Source: Acidobacteriaceae bacterium
GTDB lineage: Bacteria > Acidobacteriota > Terriglobia > Terriglobales > Acidobacteriaceae
Direction: 5' to 3'
NCBI GenBank assembly: GCA_003139795.1
Contig: PLGM01000391.1
Location: 1 to 62,894 of the forward strand
DNA length: 62,894 nucleotides
Each line of letters opens with the position of its first letter. Position 1 is the stretch's first letter. The notes under the pieces are model-generated. The model did no database searches. It was not told the origin of the DNA and worked only from the letters and a program-made list of their open reading frames with translations. Below are positions 1 through 6,887 of the stretch, one piece after another. The position numbers and the translations under genes are program-made.

Positions 1-356
1 GGAACCCACACCGCAGTCAGATCACCGCAACGATGACTGCGCGCCAGCTTCAAGGCATCCCGCCCATCCGTCTTCACCCGATCGCCGGCTTTGGCCGGAA
101 CCAGCGTCGGCGCTACCACCGCGCACTCGACCCCCAGCTGCGTCAACTGCCAATACAGCACATAGCCCGTTGGACCCGCCTCGTAGCAGGCACGCATATG
201 CTCCCCAGCACCCAACTTCTTGACCAGCTTGCGGATCGACTCTTCGCGGTTGGCGATCGTTCCCAGGCTGCGAACCTCGCCATCCGGCTCGGCTAGGGCA
301 ACAGCAATCGTTTCGGCATGGACATCCAAACCCAAAAATCGTACCTTTTCCTTCAT
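1..356 (-). CDS. IS110-family transposase, N-terminal part (open at window edge)
   Basis: Reading the minus strand from the ATG at 356 gives 118 uninterrupted codons that run off the left edge. The product starts MKEKVRFLGLDVHAETIAVA and contains YEAGPTGY and KTDGRDALKLAR. These are the D, E and D-rich segments of the DEDD (RuvC-like) domain of IS110/IS116/IS902 transposases, which cut and join DNA through a Holliday-junction-like route. The C-terminal transposase_20 domain lies outside the window, so intactness cannot be judged. The non-coding end that would carry the guide (bridge) RNA is expected just upstream of the start, around 357-460; I could not define it. Confidence 0.9.
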   Translation of the reverse strand, partial: MKEKVRFLGLDVHAETIAVALAEPDGEVRSLGTIANREESIRKLVKKLGAGEHMRACYEAGPTGYVLYWQLTQLGVECAVVAPTLVPAKAGDRVKTDGRDALKLARSHRCGDLTAVWV

Positions 357-1240
357 GACCGGTTCCTCTCCGCTTGTGGCTCTGAGTTGTGCTTCTCTCT
401 TGAATCACAGCCTAACCCACGGTCAGCGCATTGGACCGGTCACTCCATTTTGACTAACAGGCTGTTTGACAATTCCGAGGACCTGCACACCAGATCCGGT
501 CCCTGCCACGCGGCAGAAAATAGGACGCTGCCGTTGAACCTGCGCCCGTCCCCAGGGATACCAGCGACGCAGCGTGTCTTCCCAGTCTTCAGTGAGGACA
601 CGCATCCGAATATGCAAGAGCAGATACGCGCTGGTTCCACTGCATCTGCTGCCGCTTGGCCATTCGCTTGCTCACCACTTTATCCACTGCCGACTCCACG
701 AAATCCCGAAGCGATGCGCGCACCGTTGCCGGTGATTTCAACGAACTCCTGGATCATGTCGAGACCGGATAGCCTGCACCGTCCCTCTTTACCGGGTAGA
801 AAATATACGCCCTAGAGAAAAATTACATAGCCAGGGGCCTGCGGTAAAATGAGTCTGACCTGCTCCAGCACGATCGCTTTGCCGCAAGTCGAACAATCTG
901 GATAGATTAGGCATCCGGACTGCGGAGCAACCGCTTTGGCACGGGCATTGCTATTTATTGGGGTGCGCTTCCATGTACAAAGCCAGCACCACAACAGCCG
1001 CCACTGCCAGACGACTGCGGGAGCCGGTTGTGCAACCGTGTCTCCGCGAAGGACGAGCTCAAGATCGGAACCAGGGCTTACGAGCGGGTCTTACACCCGT
1101 TACCGGAAGAAAATCCCAGAAATAAACCGGATCCAACCGCGCCATTGCAGAACTCTTGAAAGGGAACCAAACTGTGATTACCTACTCAAGGAGAATCCTC
1201 TTCAATTAGCCACTTTTTACCATTTCCGAGAGTGATCCGG
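357..1240. other. Gene-poor stretch next to the IS110 element
   Basis: No convincing intact gene is present. Short open frames on both strands here lack recognisable motifs. The only coding trace I can support is the frameshifted transposase relic listed separately at about 553-711. The stretch looks like a graveyard of mobile DNA lying before the polysaccharide locus. Confidence 0.5.
553..711 (-). pseudogene. Frameshifted C-terminal relic of a transposase
   Basis: On the minus strand one frame gives RDFVESAVDKVVSKRMAKRQ followed by QMQWNQR. A shift of one base near 629-630 then gives AYLLLHIRMRVLTEDWEDTL followed by RRWYPW. Joined, these match a C-terminal pattern I know from transposases (a VVSKR..KKQQMRW segment, then GAHLLLQ.RTRVL, then RWYP). 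I am not certain of the family. No start codon or complete domain survives, so this is an old degraded element. Confidence 0.5.
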
Positions 1241-1291
1241 TAGCATTTGATTCGTGCTGCACTCTCCTATGTGCAAGATAAACTTAGGCTT

Positions 1292-1364
1292 GCATCGAGT
1301 AACGCAAAAGTTACGCATAGGTAACACATAATGGTTATCTTAGTGCGTAAGCTTATGCTAAACT
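1292..1364 (+). promoter_or_regulatory. AT-rich control region with phased GTAAC half-sites upstream of the lipoprotein gene
   Basis: Three half-sites alternate in orientation at an exact 11-bp step: GTAAC at 1299, GTTAC at 1310 and GTAAC at 1321. A fourth partial copy, GTTAT, is at 1334, and a near-palindrome GCGTAAGCTTATGC follows at 1345-1358. A possible sigma-70 pair is TTATCT (1335-1340) and TAAACT (1359-1364) with an 18-bp spacer. One-turn spacing puts the half-sites on one face of the helix, as for an activator or cooperative regulator. The base patterns are seen; the regulatory role is inferred. Confidence 0.35.
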
Positions 1365-1440
1365 CTTACTGAAGTCTTCCGAGAAAGGAATTGAGGGCCT
1401 GAAAAGGCTTAAGAGCTGCAGGAGCGCTCGCAGAGGTGAG

Positions 1441-3468
1441 GTGATGTACGGAAATCTGGTTCACTTTCCATCGGATCCCGAATTTTCGACGTACACGGCA
1501 TCACCATACATAGACTGTTCGCGACCGAAACAACGCCGTGCGCACAGGCGCGCTCAACTCTGTTGGCTTAACCGTTGGAACACAGCTCTACTGGTCATGT
1601 TGTCCTGCTGTCTCCTTCTCGCCGTGGCTGGTTGCGGAACGCAAATGCATCTGGCAAGCGGAGGGGATACGGGAGCCCTCGTCGCGTCCCCCGGCACAAT
1701 CACCTTTGGCGCTGTGTCTATCGGTCAAACGGCTAGCTCCACAGTCTCTCTCTTGAATGGGAGTTTGGCACCAGTCGAAATTACCCAACTTAACCTGACT
1801 GGGCAGTCCTTCTCCGTTGTTGGTCCAAGCAGCCTTCCTGTCACGATAGCCGCTGGTGGGACCTATGGTTTGAGTGTGCAGTTCGATCCGACCGCCGCGG
1901 GCGCGGCGACGGCTCAACTGACCATCACCAGCAACTCTTCGACCAACGCTACGGCTGTGATCGGGCTGAGCGGCACAGGCACGGCGGCGCCGTCGGGCAC
2001 GGCGGCGTTGAGCGCGCTCTCCTGCAGCAATTCCTCCATGACGGGATCGGGGACCGACACCTGCACGGTGACCCTGAACGGGGCGGCAGCGAGCGGCGGC
2101 CTCGTTGTGAGCCTCGCAAGCAGCAGTACGGCGGTGACGGTGCCGGCCACGGTGACAGTGCCGGCCAATGCCACCAGCGCCACGTTCACGGCGACGGCGT
2201 CGTCGGTGGCGGTGGCGCAGACGGCGACCCTGACGGCTAGCGCGGCCGGCGTCTCCGAGACCTTTGCTCTGCAGTTGAATGCCGCGGTCCCGACGCTGAG
2301 CGTCAGCGCCACCAGCGTGGCCTTCGGCAGCGTGGCGGTGAACACGGCGGCAACTCAGTTCGTGACCTTGACGTCTACCGGCACCACGGCTGTCACGGTG
2401 AACTCGGCCACCCTGACGGGTACGGACTTCACGGTCTCGGGAGCCACCTTCCCCGTGACGCTGACGCCGGGCCAGGCGGCGACGCTGAGTGTGCAGTTCG
2501 ATCCCACCGCCGCGGGCGCGGCGACCGGTCAGCTGACCATCGCCAGCAACTCTTCGACCAACGGCACGGCAGTGATCGGCCTGAGCGGCACAGGGACGGT
2601 GGCGCCGGCGACGTTGAGGGCGCTCTCCTGCGGCAGCGGAACCATGACGGGATCGGGGACGGATGCCTGCACGGTGACACTGAGCGCGGCAGCACCGAGC
2701 GGCGGCCTGTGCGTCAGCGTGTCGAGCAGCAACGCGGCGGTCACGGTGCCGGCCACGGTGACGGTGCCGGCGAATGCCACCAGCGCCGGATTCAAGGCGA
2801 CGGTGTCGTCGGTGGGGACCGCACAGGCGGTGACCCTCACGGCGAGTGCGGGAAGCGTCTCAGAGACCTTTGCCCTGCAATTGAATGTGCCGGTGCCGAC
2901 GCTGAGCATCAACGCGACCAGCGTGGGATTCGGCAATGTGGCGGTGAACACGCCGGCGACGCAGTCTGTGACCTTGACATCCACGGGCACTGCGGCTGTA
3001 ACGGTCAACTCGGCAGTGCTGACAGCGATAACGGGTACGGGCTTCACGATGTCGGGGGCCACGTTCCCGGTGACGCTGACTCCGGGACAGACGGTAACGC
3101 TGGGCGTGCAGTTCGATCCCACCGCCGCGGATGCGGCGACCGGTCAGCTGACCATCACGAGCAACTCTTCGACCAACGGTACCGCGGTGATTGCCCTGAC
3201 CGGTACAGGCACGGTGGCCTCATTTGCTGTCGACCTGAGTTGGGATGCGCCCAGTAGTTCTACGGATCCAGTAGTAGGCTATAACGTCTACAGATCACCG
3301 AGTGGCAGTTCTACGTATCAGCTTTTGAACTCATCGGTCGATACCCAAACCACATATGTGGATAGCAGAGTCCAGAGCGGATTGTCCTACGATTACATCG
3401 TAGAAAGCGTCGACGGTTCCGGGAATGAAAGCGTCCCGACCAGCCCCATCGTCGTGACAATTCCCTAA
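1441..3468 (+). CDS. Choice-of-anchor-D repeat lipoprotein with C-terminal fibronectin type III domain
   Basis: The protein has 675 residues. The N-terminal 75 residues are basic, then hydrophobic, ending in LAVAGC, a lipoprotein box, so it is probably anchored to a membrane and exposed at the surface. The rest is tandem beta-sandwich repeats. Three ASH/HYDIN-like choice-of-anchor-D domains (about 80-180, 285-385 and 487-590), each with VQFDPTAA, alternate with two Ig-like domains containing VTVPANAT. A fibronectin III-like domain closes it (about 595-675). The start is GTG 1441 or ATG 1444; GAGGTGAG lies just upstream. Such proteins are common in Acidobacteriota; the function is unknown, probably adhesion or matrix binding. 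Two 615-bp units are very similar at DNA level. Confidence 0.85.
   Translation: MMYGNLVHFPSDPEFSTYTASPYIDCSRPKQRRAHRRAQLCWLNRWNTALLVMLSCCLLLAVAGCGTQMHLASGGDTGALVASPGTITFGAVSIGQTASSTVSLLNGSLAPVEITQLNLTGQSFSVVGPSSLPVTIAAGGTYGLSVQFDPTAAGAATAQLTITSNSSTNATAVIGLSGTGTAAPSGTAALSALSCSNSSMTGSGTDTCTVTLNGAAASGGLVVSLASSSTAVTVPATVTVPANATSATFTATASSVAVAQTATLTASAAGVSETFALQLNAAVPTLSVSATSVAFGSVAVNTAATQFVTLTSTGTTAVTVNSATLTGTDFTVSGATFPVTLTPGQAATLSVQFDPTAAGAATGQLTIASNSSTNGTAVIGLSGTGTVAPATLRALSCGSGTMTGSGTDACTVTLSAAAPSGGLCVSVSSSNAAVTVPATVTVPANATSAGFKATVSSVGTAQAVTLTASAGSVSETFALQLNVPVPTLSINATSVGFGNVAVNTPATQSVTLTSTGTAAVTVNSAVLTAITGTGFTMSGATFPVTLTPGQTVTLGVQFDPTAADAATGQLTITSNSSTNGTAVIALTGTGTVASFAVDLSWDAPSSSTDPVVGYNVYRSPSGSSTYQLLNSSVDTQTTYVDSRVQSGLSYDYIVESVDGSGNESVPTSPIVVTIP
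1876..3110 (+). repeat. Two 615-bp tandem coding repeats inside the lipoprotein gene
   Basis: The string GTGCAGTTCGATCC recurs at 1876, 2491 and 3106, exactly 615 bases apart (205 codons). Surrounding sequence is also closely repeated, covering one anchor-D domain plus one Ig-like domain per unit. Near-identity at the DNA level suggests recent duplication or gene conversion and predicts copy-number variation between strains. Confidence 0.8.
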
Positions 3469-3602
3469 CAGTGGTGAAAGTCTTTTTCCGCTCAGGCTAG
3501 ATTTTTAAGTAGCCTGTAATCAATGGCTTACAAGCCTAGATTTGCAGAATTCGGACTTTTACCACAGGTTGCAAAGGGCGTAAAAAACTCCCCTCAAACC
3601 CA

Positions 3603-3766
3603 AACCGCGTCTGCCGTGGGCCGATCGCAATCCGTCAGCACTTTACCATACTCGGGGCCTCGATCCTCTTGGGCGCGTTGCGCGGTAAAGTCGAGCTGCA
3701 ACGCGGTGGTTCTGCCTACACATTCGGAGTTGGAAAAAGGCCCAGGGCATAAACCCCGGGCTTTTT
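3603..3766 (+). ncRNA. Candidate structured small RNA ending in an intrinsic terminator
   Basis: Two nested perfect 7-bp complements are visible: ACCGCGT (3604-3610) with ACGCGGT (3701-3707), and CTTTACC (3641-3647) with GGTAAAG (3684-3690). They leave a large internal bubble and an apical loop. The GC-rich hairpin with U-tract at 3734-3766 follows. A closed stem, central bubble and terminator at about this length recall 6S RNA, but I cannot confirm any family. It could equally be a trans-acting RNA or the terminated end of an unannotated transcript. Confidence 0.3.
3734..3766. terminator. Bidirectional intrinsic terminator
   Basis: An A-run is followed by GGCCCAGGG, a short loop, then CCCCGGGC and a T-run. 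The stem is GC-rich with one mismatch, and the flanking A and T tracts allow it to work on both strands. It separates the lipoprotein/RNA region from the promoter of the polysaccharide operon. Confidence 0.75.
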
Positions 3767-3878
3767 CTCCGCTTTGAGGAGGCAGCCTTGACCCGGCAGG
3801 GGCACGCAATCCTGCCGCGGCATGCGATTGGCCCGGAATGCTTGCAGAAGGCATGGAGTAAAATTCTCCTACAACTGA

Positions 3879-3894
3879 GTGCAAAACTTTGCAC
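3879..3894. promoter_or_regulatory. Perfect palindrome GTGCAAA-AC-TTTGCAC
   Basis: The 7-bp arms are perfect inverted repeats with a two-base centre. They lie about 50 bp upstream of the sigma-54 type promoter at 3944. The location suits a binding site for an enhancer-binding protein or another dimeric regulator; which protein binds is unknown. Confidence 0.45.
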
Positions 3895-3943
3895 CTTTCT
3901 AAGATGCGTCACGTGCAAGCCGTTTATTTACATGGTTTTGCAA

Positions 3944-3960
3944 TGGCAACGAAGTTGCAT
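3944..3960 (+). promoter_or_regulatory. Sigma-54 (RpoN) type -24/-12 promoter for the polysaccharide operon
   Basis: TGGCAACGAAGTTGCAT matches the RpoN consensus TGGCAC-N5-TTGCW at all but one base, and the GG (3945-3946) and GC (3957-3958) are separated by exactly 10 bases. It is followed by about 230 bp of leader and then the antiterminator gene. An overlapping sigma-70 reading also exists: TTGCAA (3938-3943), 17 bp, TAGTAT (3961-3966). PrsK/PrsR and RpoN control is known for exosortase-type EPS loci, so sigma-54 control fits, but it is a prediction. Confidence 0.6.
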
Positions 3961-4197
3961 TAGTATTCACGCAATATGCTCCCCTCATCCCACCCGCACT
4001 CACAGGACATTGGGGTGCGGAACGTCTTCTCGGCTTTTTGCAAGTCAAAATTCAACTTGAGCCCAGAGGCCGAGGGCGAAGCGTGGGAAGTCTTAGGAGC
4101 AGAGTAAAAAAGCGAGGGCTGTAGCCCACAGGGCGAAGCTATGTCTTGTTGGCGGCATGTCAGGAAAGCTGCACACTCAAAGGAGAGGCAAAGCAAA

Positions 4198-4809
4198 ATG
4201 CTGACCTCACAAAATATTGGCGTAACAAGGTGCGAAGACTCCGCCTGGTGGGCGCTCTACACCCGCCACCAGCACGAGAAGACGGTGGCAGAGATGCTGT
4301 CGGCCAAGGGCTTTGAAGTGTTTTTGCCGCTTTATGACTCAATGCGGCGCTGGAAAGACAGAAGGAAACTGCTTTCGCTGCCACTGTTCCCCTGCTATGT
4401 ATTCGTGCGGGGAGGACTTAATCGCCGATTGCAGGTCGTGACGACTCCGGGGGTTCATATGATTCTTTTCTACGGCGAACGTGTCGCGATCATCCCGGAG
4501 GCTGAGATTCAGGCGATTCGAAAGACAGTTGAAGGGCCATACCGCGTAGAACCGCATCCCTTCCTGAAGTGCGGCGAGCGGGTTCGAGTCACACGGGGCA
4601 CCCTCGAGGGCGTCGAAGGGGTTCTGGTCCGCAAGAAGAATCTGTTTCGTCTGGTTCTTTCCGTGAGCATGGTAGCGCAATCGGTGGCAGTGGAAATTGA
4701 CGCTTCGGATGTGGAACCCGTGGCAGGGCGGAACTTGTCCGGCGTGATCCCGGCGGGGCAATCTGTTGGTGCTGGGAGGGTTCGAGAGGCGCTTTCTCTT
4801 TGTGGGTGA
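4198..4809 (+). CDS. NusG-family transcription antitermination protein (UpxY/RfaH-like)
   Basis: The protein has 203 residues from ATG 4198, chosen because AGGAGAGG (4181-4188) is well placed; the frame is open upstream to 4141. The N-terminal NGN domain begins WWALYTRHQHEKTVAEML and contains LPLFPCYVFVR. A KOW domain follows (GERVRVTRGTLEGVEGVL). Specialised NusG paralogues bind RNA polymerase and let it read through long capsule or EPS operons. As the first gene after the promoter and leader, it probably serves the roughly 58 kb of co-oriented genes downstream. The housekeeping NusG is normally next to ribosomal protein genes, so this is a specialised copy. Confidence 0.88.
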   Translation: MLTSQNIGVTRCEDSAWWALYTRHQHEKTVAEMLSAKGFEVFLPLYDSMRRWKDRRKLLSLPLFPCYVFVRGGLNRRLQVVTTPGVHMILFYGERVAIIPEAEIQAIRKTVEGPYRVEPHPFLKCGERVRVTRGTLEGVEGVLVRKKNLFRLVLSVSMVAQSVAVEIDASDVEPVAGRNLSGVIPAGQSVGAGRVREALSLCG

Positions 4810-4893
4810 CAAAGACCTTACGTTCGAGAAGGGCCGATCAGATTTGGATGAGACCACCCAGACCTCACCATCATCGTTGACACAGGACCAAGT

Positions 4894-5553
4894 ATGAAAA
4901 GCAGCGCCGATCGCGCAACAAAATTAGGATTCCTCTTCATTGTTCTTTCTGGTTCTTTGCTGGCGCAAGTGCCAGCCGCAAGTCAGGCTAATGGCGGACT
5001 CCCGGCTGGCGCGGTGGCGGATTCACCCGCAACGCCCCTGGCACCATCAGGCAGCAAGCCACACGACAATAGCTTCGTCATTGGTAATGACGACCGCCTG
5101 GCGATCAATGTATGGAAGGAACCGGACCTCACTCGGACAATTCCGGTGCGATCGGACGGGAAGATTTCGCTGCCTCTGGCGGGAGAAGTACAGGCGGCTG
5201 GACGAACTCCTTTGCAACTCGAACAGGACATTGCCACTAAACTCAGGAACTACATCACCGAACCCGAAGTTACAGTAATCGTCGAGCAGATTAACAGCCA
5301 GAAGTTCAACATCCTTGGGCAGGTGGGGAAGCCGGGATCATACTCACTTGCATCTGCCTCGACGGTTCTGGACGCTATTGCGGCCGCCGGCGGATTTCGG
5401 GACTTTGCCAAGCAGAAGGCTATTTACATCCTGCGGCAGAATGCCGGTGGTGTTGAGACTCGCATTCCCTTCAACTACAAGGAAGTTATCAAGGGCAAGA
5501 ATTCTCAGCAGAATATCAAGCTTGAACCACGCGACACGATTGTCGTACCGTAA
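4894..5553 (+). CDS. Polysaccharide biosynthesis/export protein (Wza-like, SLBB domain)
   Basis: The protein has 219 residues with an N-terminal signal peptide (about 1-26, LGFLFIVLSGSLLAQ). A Poly_export domain spans about 60-135 (NDDRLAINVWKEPDLTRTI, SDGKISLPLAGEV). An SLBB beta-grasp segment follows (FNILGQVGKPGSYSL, TVLDAIAAAGGF). OPX proteins form the periplasmic and outer-membrane exit channel for polysaccharide. There is no lipobox cysteine and no C-terminal outer-membrane helix, so it resembles the short periplasmic type that would rely on a separate barrel, probably the next gene. AGGA lies seven bases before ATG 4894. Confidence 0.92.
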   Translation: MKSSADRATKLGFLFIVLSGSLLAQVPAASQANGGLPAGAVADSPATPLAPSGSKPHDNSFVIGNDDRLAINVWKEPDLTRTIPVRSDGKISLPLAGEVQAAGRTPLQLEQDIATKLRNYITEPEVTVIVEQINSQKFNILGQVGKPGSYSLASASTVLDAIAAAGGFRDFAKQKAIYILRQNAGGVETRIPFNYKEVIKGKNSQQNIKLEPRDTIVVP

Positions 5554-5562
5554 GGGCTGTTT

Positions 5563-6885
5563 ATGCTGACCCGCATTTGTCTGAGTCTTGCGTTCGTCGT
5601 CGCCATGCCTGTCTGGTCTCAGGTGGAACCAAGCGCAACCGGGCCGCCTCCCTCCTCGGAGGAGGATATGCGGACACCGCCCCCGGTGAGCGGCGAATCT
5701 TACCCGACTGCGACCGGCTCTGAAACGCGGTCAAATTATCTGCGTGCTGGATTGGCCGTCAATACCGCATACGATGACAACGTGCTTGGAGGCGACAGTA
5801 CCACTCCGGTTGGCGACATCACCTACTCGATAATGCCTACGATTGCGCTCGACCAGACGATTTCCCGACTGCACCAGACGTTGACATATAGTCCAGGATT
5901 CACGCTCTATCGGCGCACGAGCGGGCTGAATGCCATGAACCAGAACGCGACGGTGGGCTTCCAGTACCGCTTGAGTCCGCACGCGAGAATCAGCTTGTAC
6001 GACTCCTTCGTGCAGACTTCAAATGTATTCGAACAACCCTATGGCGGAGTATCTGGCTCCACGCAGTCTCCAACAGAAGCGGTTGTAGCTCCGTACGCAG
6101 ACCAGCTTAATAATGCAGCGAGCGGACAGCTAAGTTATCAGTTCAGTAGGAATGGCATGATCGGCGGCAGCGGTACATCCACAATGCTTAAATACCCCAA
6201 TCCTGCGCAGGCCTCAGGCCTCTCTTCCAATTCGAATTCGCGTGGAGGCTCGGCATTCTACAACCTCCGCCTGTCAAGCACGCAGTACATTGGTGTGACA
6301 TATCAGTATTCACGGATGTTGGCATCTCTGGCGAATGCACCGAGTGAGACTCAGGTGCATACGATCAATTCCTTTTACACTCTCTATCTAAAAAGCACTC
6401 TTTCTCTTTCCGTATCGGGCGGCCCGCAGCACTTCGACGTGGTCCAGTCTCCCTTGCCGGCGTCCGGCTCGTGGACACCTGCTGTAACCGCAAGCATTGG
6501 CTGGCAAAGGAGCCATACCAATTTTGCGGCCAGCTACTCGCGAACCGTCTCTGGGGCGGGGGGCCTGGTCGGAGCCTTCCAATCAGAGAGCGCAAATGCA
6601 AATGCGAGCTGGCAATTGGCACGCACCTGGACCGCAGGATCGGCGGCGAGCTACACAACTCAGAAGAATGTTCTACCGGCCTTCTTTTCGTCCACTCAAG
6701 GGGGGCACAGCGTTTCAGGAACTGTCTCGGTCCAACACCCAATAAGCGAGCAATTCACGGCGGGATTTGGATACTCCCGGATCCATCAAAGTTACGGCGG
6801 CATTGCAGTGATATCCGAAAACCCTGATAGCGATCGTGTATTTGTCTCCATCTCCTATCAGTTCGCAAGACCACTGGGAAGATAA
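5563..6885 (+). CDS. Outer-membrane beta-barrel protein of the EPS export set
   Basis: The protein has 440 residues with signal peptide MLTRICLSLAFVVAMPVWSQ, a short Pro/Ser-rich linker, then alternating amphipathic strands rich in Tyr, Ser, Thr and Gln to the end (for example RVFVSISYQF near the C-terminus). It starts nine bases after the Wza-like gene and ends two bases before the chain-length gene. Position and architecture match the TIGR03016-type barrel of exosortase-associated EPS loci, a probable outer-membrane secretion pore. The family call is by architecture and context rather than a specific motif. Confidence 0.75.
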   Translation: MLTRICLSLAFVVAMPVWSQVEPSATGPPPSSEEDMRTPPPVSGESYPTATGSETRSNYLRAGLAVNTAYDDNVLGGDSTTPVGDITYSIMPTIALDQTISRLHQTLTYSPGFTLYRRTSGLNAMNQNATVGFQYRLSPHARISLYDSFVQTSNVFEQPYGGVSGSTQSPTEAVVAPYADQLNNAASGQLSYQFSRNGMIGGSGTSTMLKYPNPAQASGLSSNSNSRGGSAFYNLRLSSTQYIGVTYQYSRMLASLANAPSETQVHTINSFYTLYLKSTLSLSVSGGPQHFDVVQSPLPASGSWTPAVTASIGWQRSHTNFAASYSRTVSGAGGLVGAFQSESANANASWQLARTWTAGSAASYTTQKNVLPAFFSSTQGGHSVSGTVSVQHPISEQFTAGFGYSRIHQSYGGIAVISENPDSDRVFVSISYQFARPLGR

Positions 6886-6887
6886 TC

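Larger units (their letters stand above)
3469..4197. other. 729-bp non-coding regulatory block before the antiterminator gene
   Basis: There is no supported protein gene here. In order the block holds a candidate structured RNA with two nested 7-bp stems (3603-3707), a strong bidirectional terminator hairpin (3734-3766), a perfect palindrome (3879-3894), a sigma-54 type promoter (3944-3960) and about 230 bases of likely leader. The leader includes a CCGCAC/GTGCGG hairpin (3994-4020). Confidence 0.6.

Noticed and set aside
936..1235. 99-codon plus-strand frame before the lipoprotein gene
   Set aside because: No motif and no ribosome site in a region of decayed mobile DNA.
1914..3122. Long minus-strand open frames opposite the lipoprotein gene
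   Set aside because: They mirror the repetitive Thr/Val/Ala codons of the plus-strand gene, have no motifs or ribosome sites, and repeat with the same 615-base period.
3994..4040. CCGCAC/GTGCGG hairpin followed by CTTTTT as an attenuator
   Set aside because: The stem is short, the loop is 15 bases, and the T-run is 11 bases away; it is not a convincing terminator.
4150..4170. Possible ops-like element (GGCGGCATGT) before the antiterminator gene
   Set aside because: It differs from the known RfaH ops core at several places and lies within a few bases of the start, so I cannot support it.
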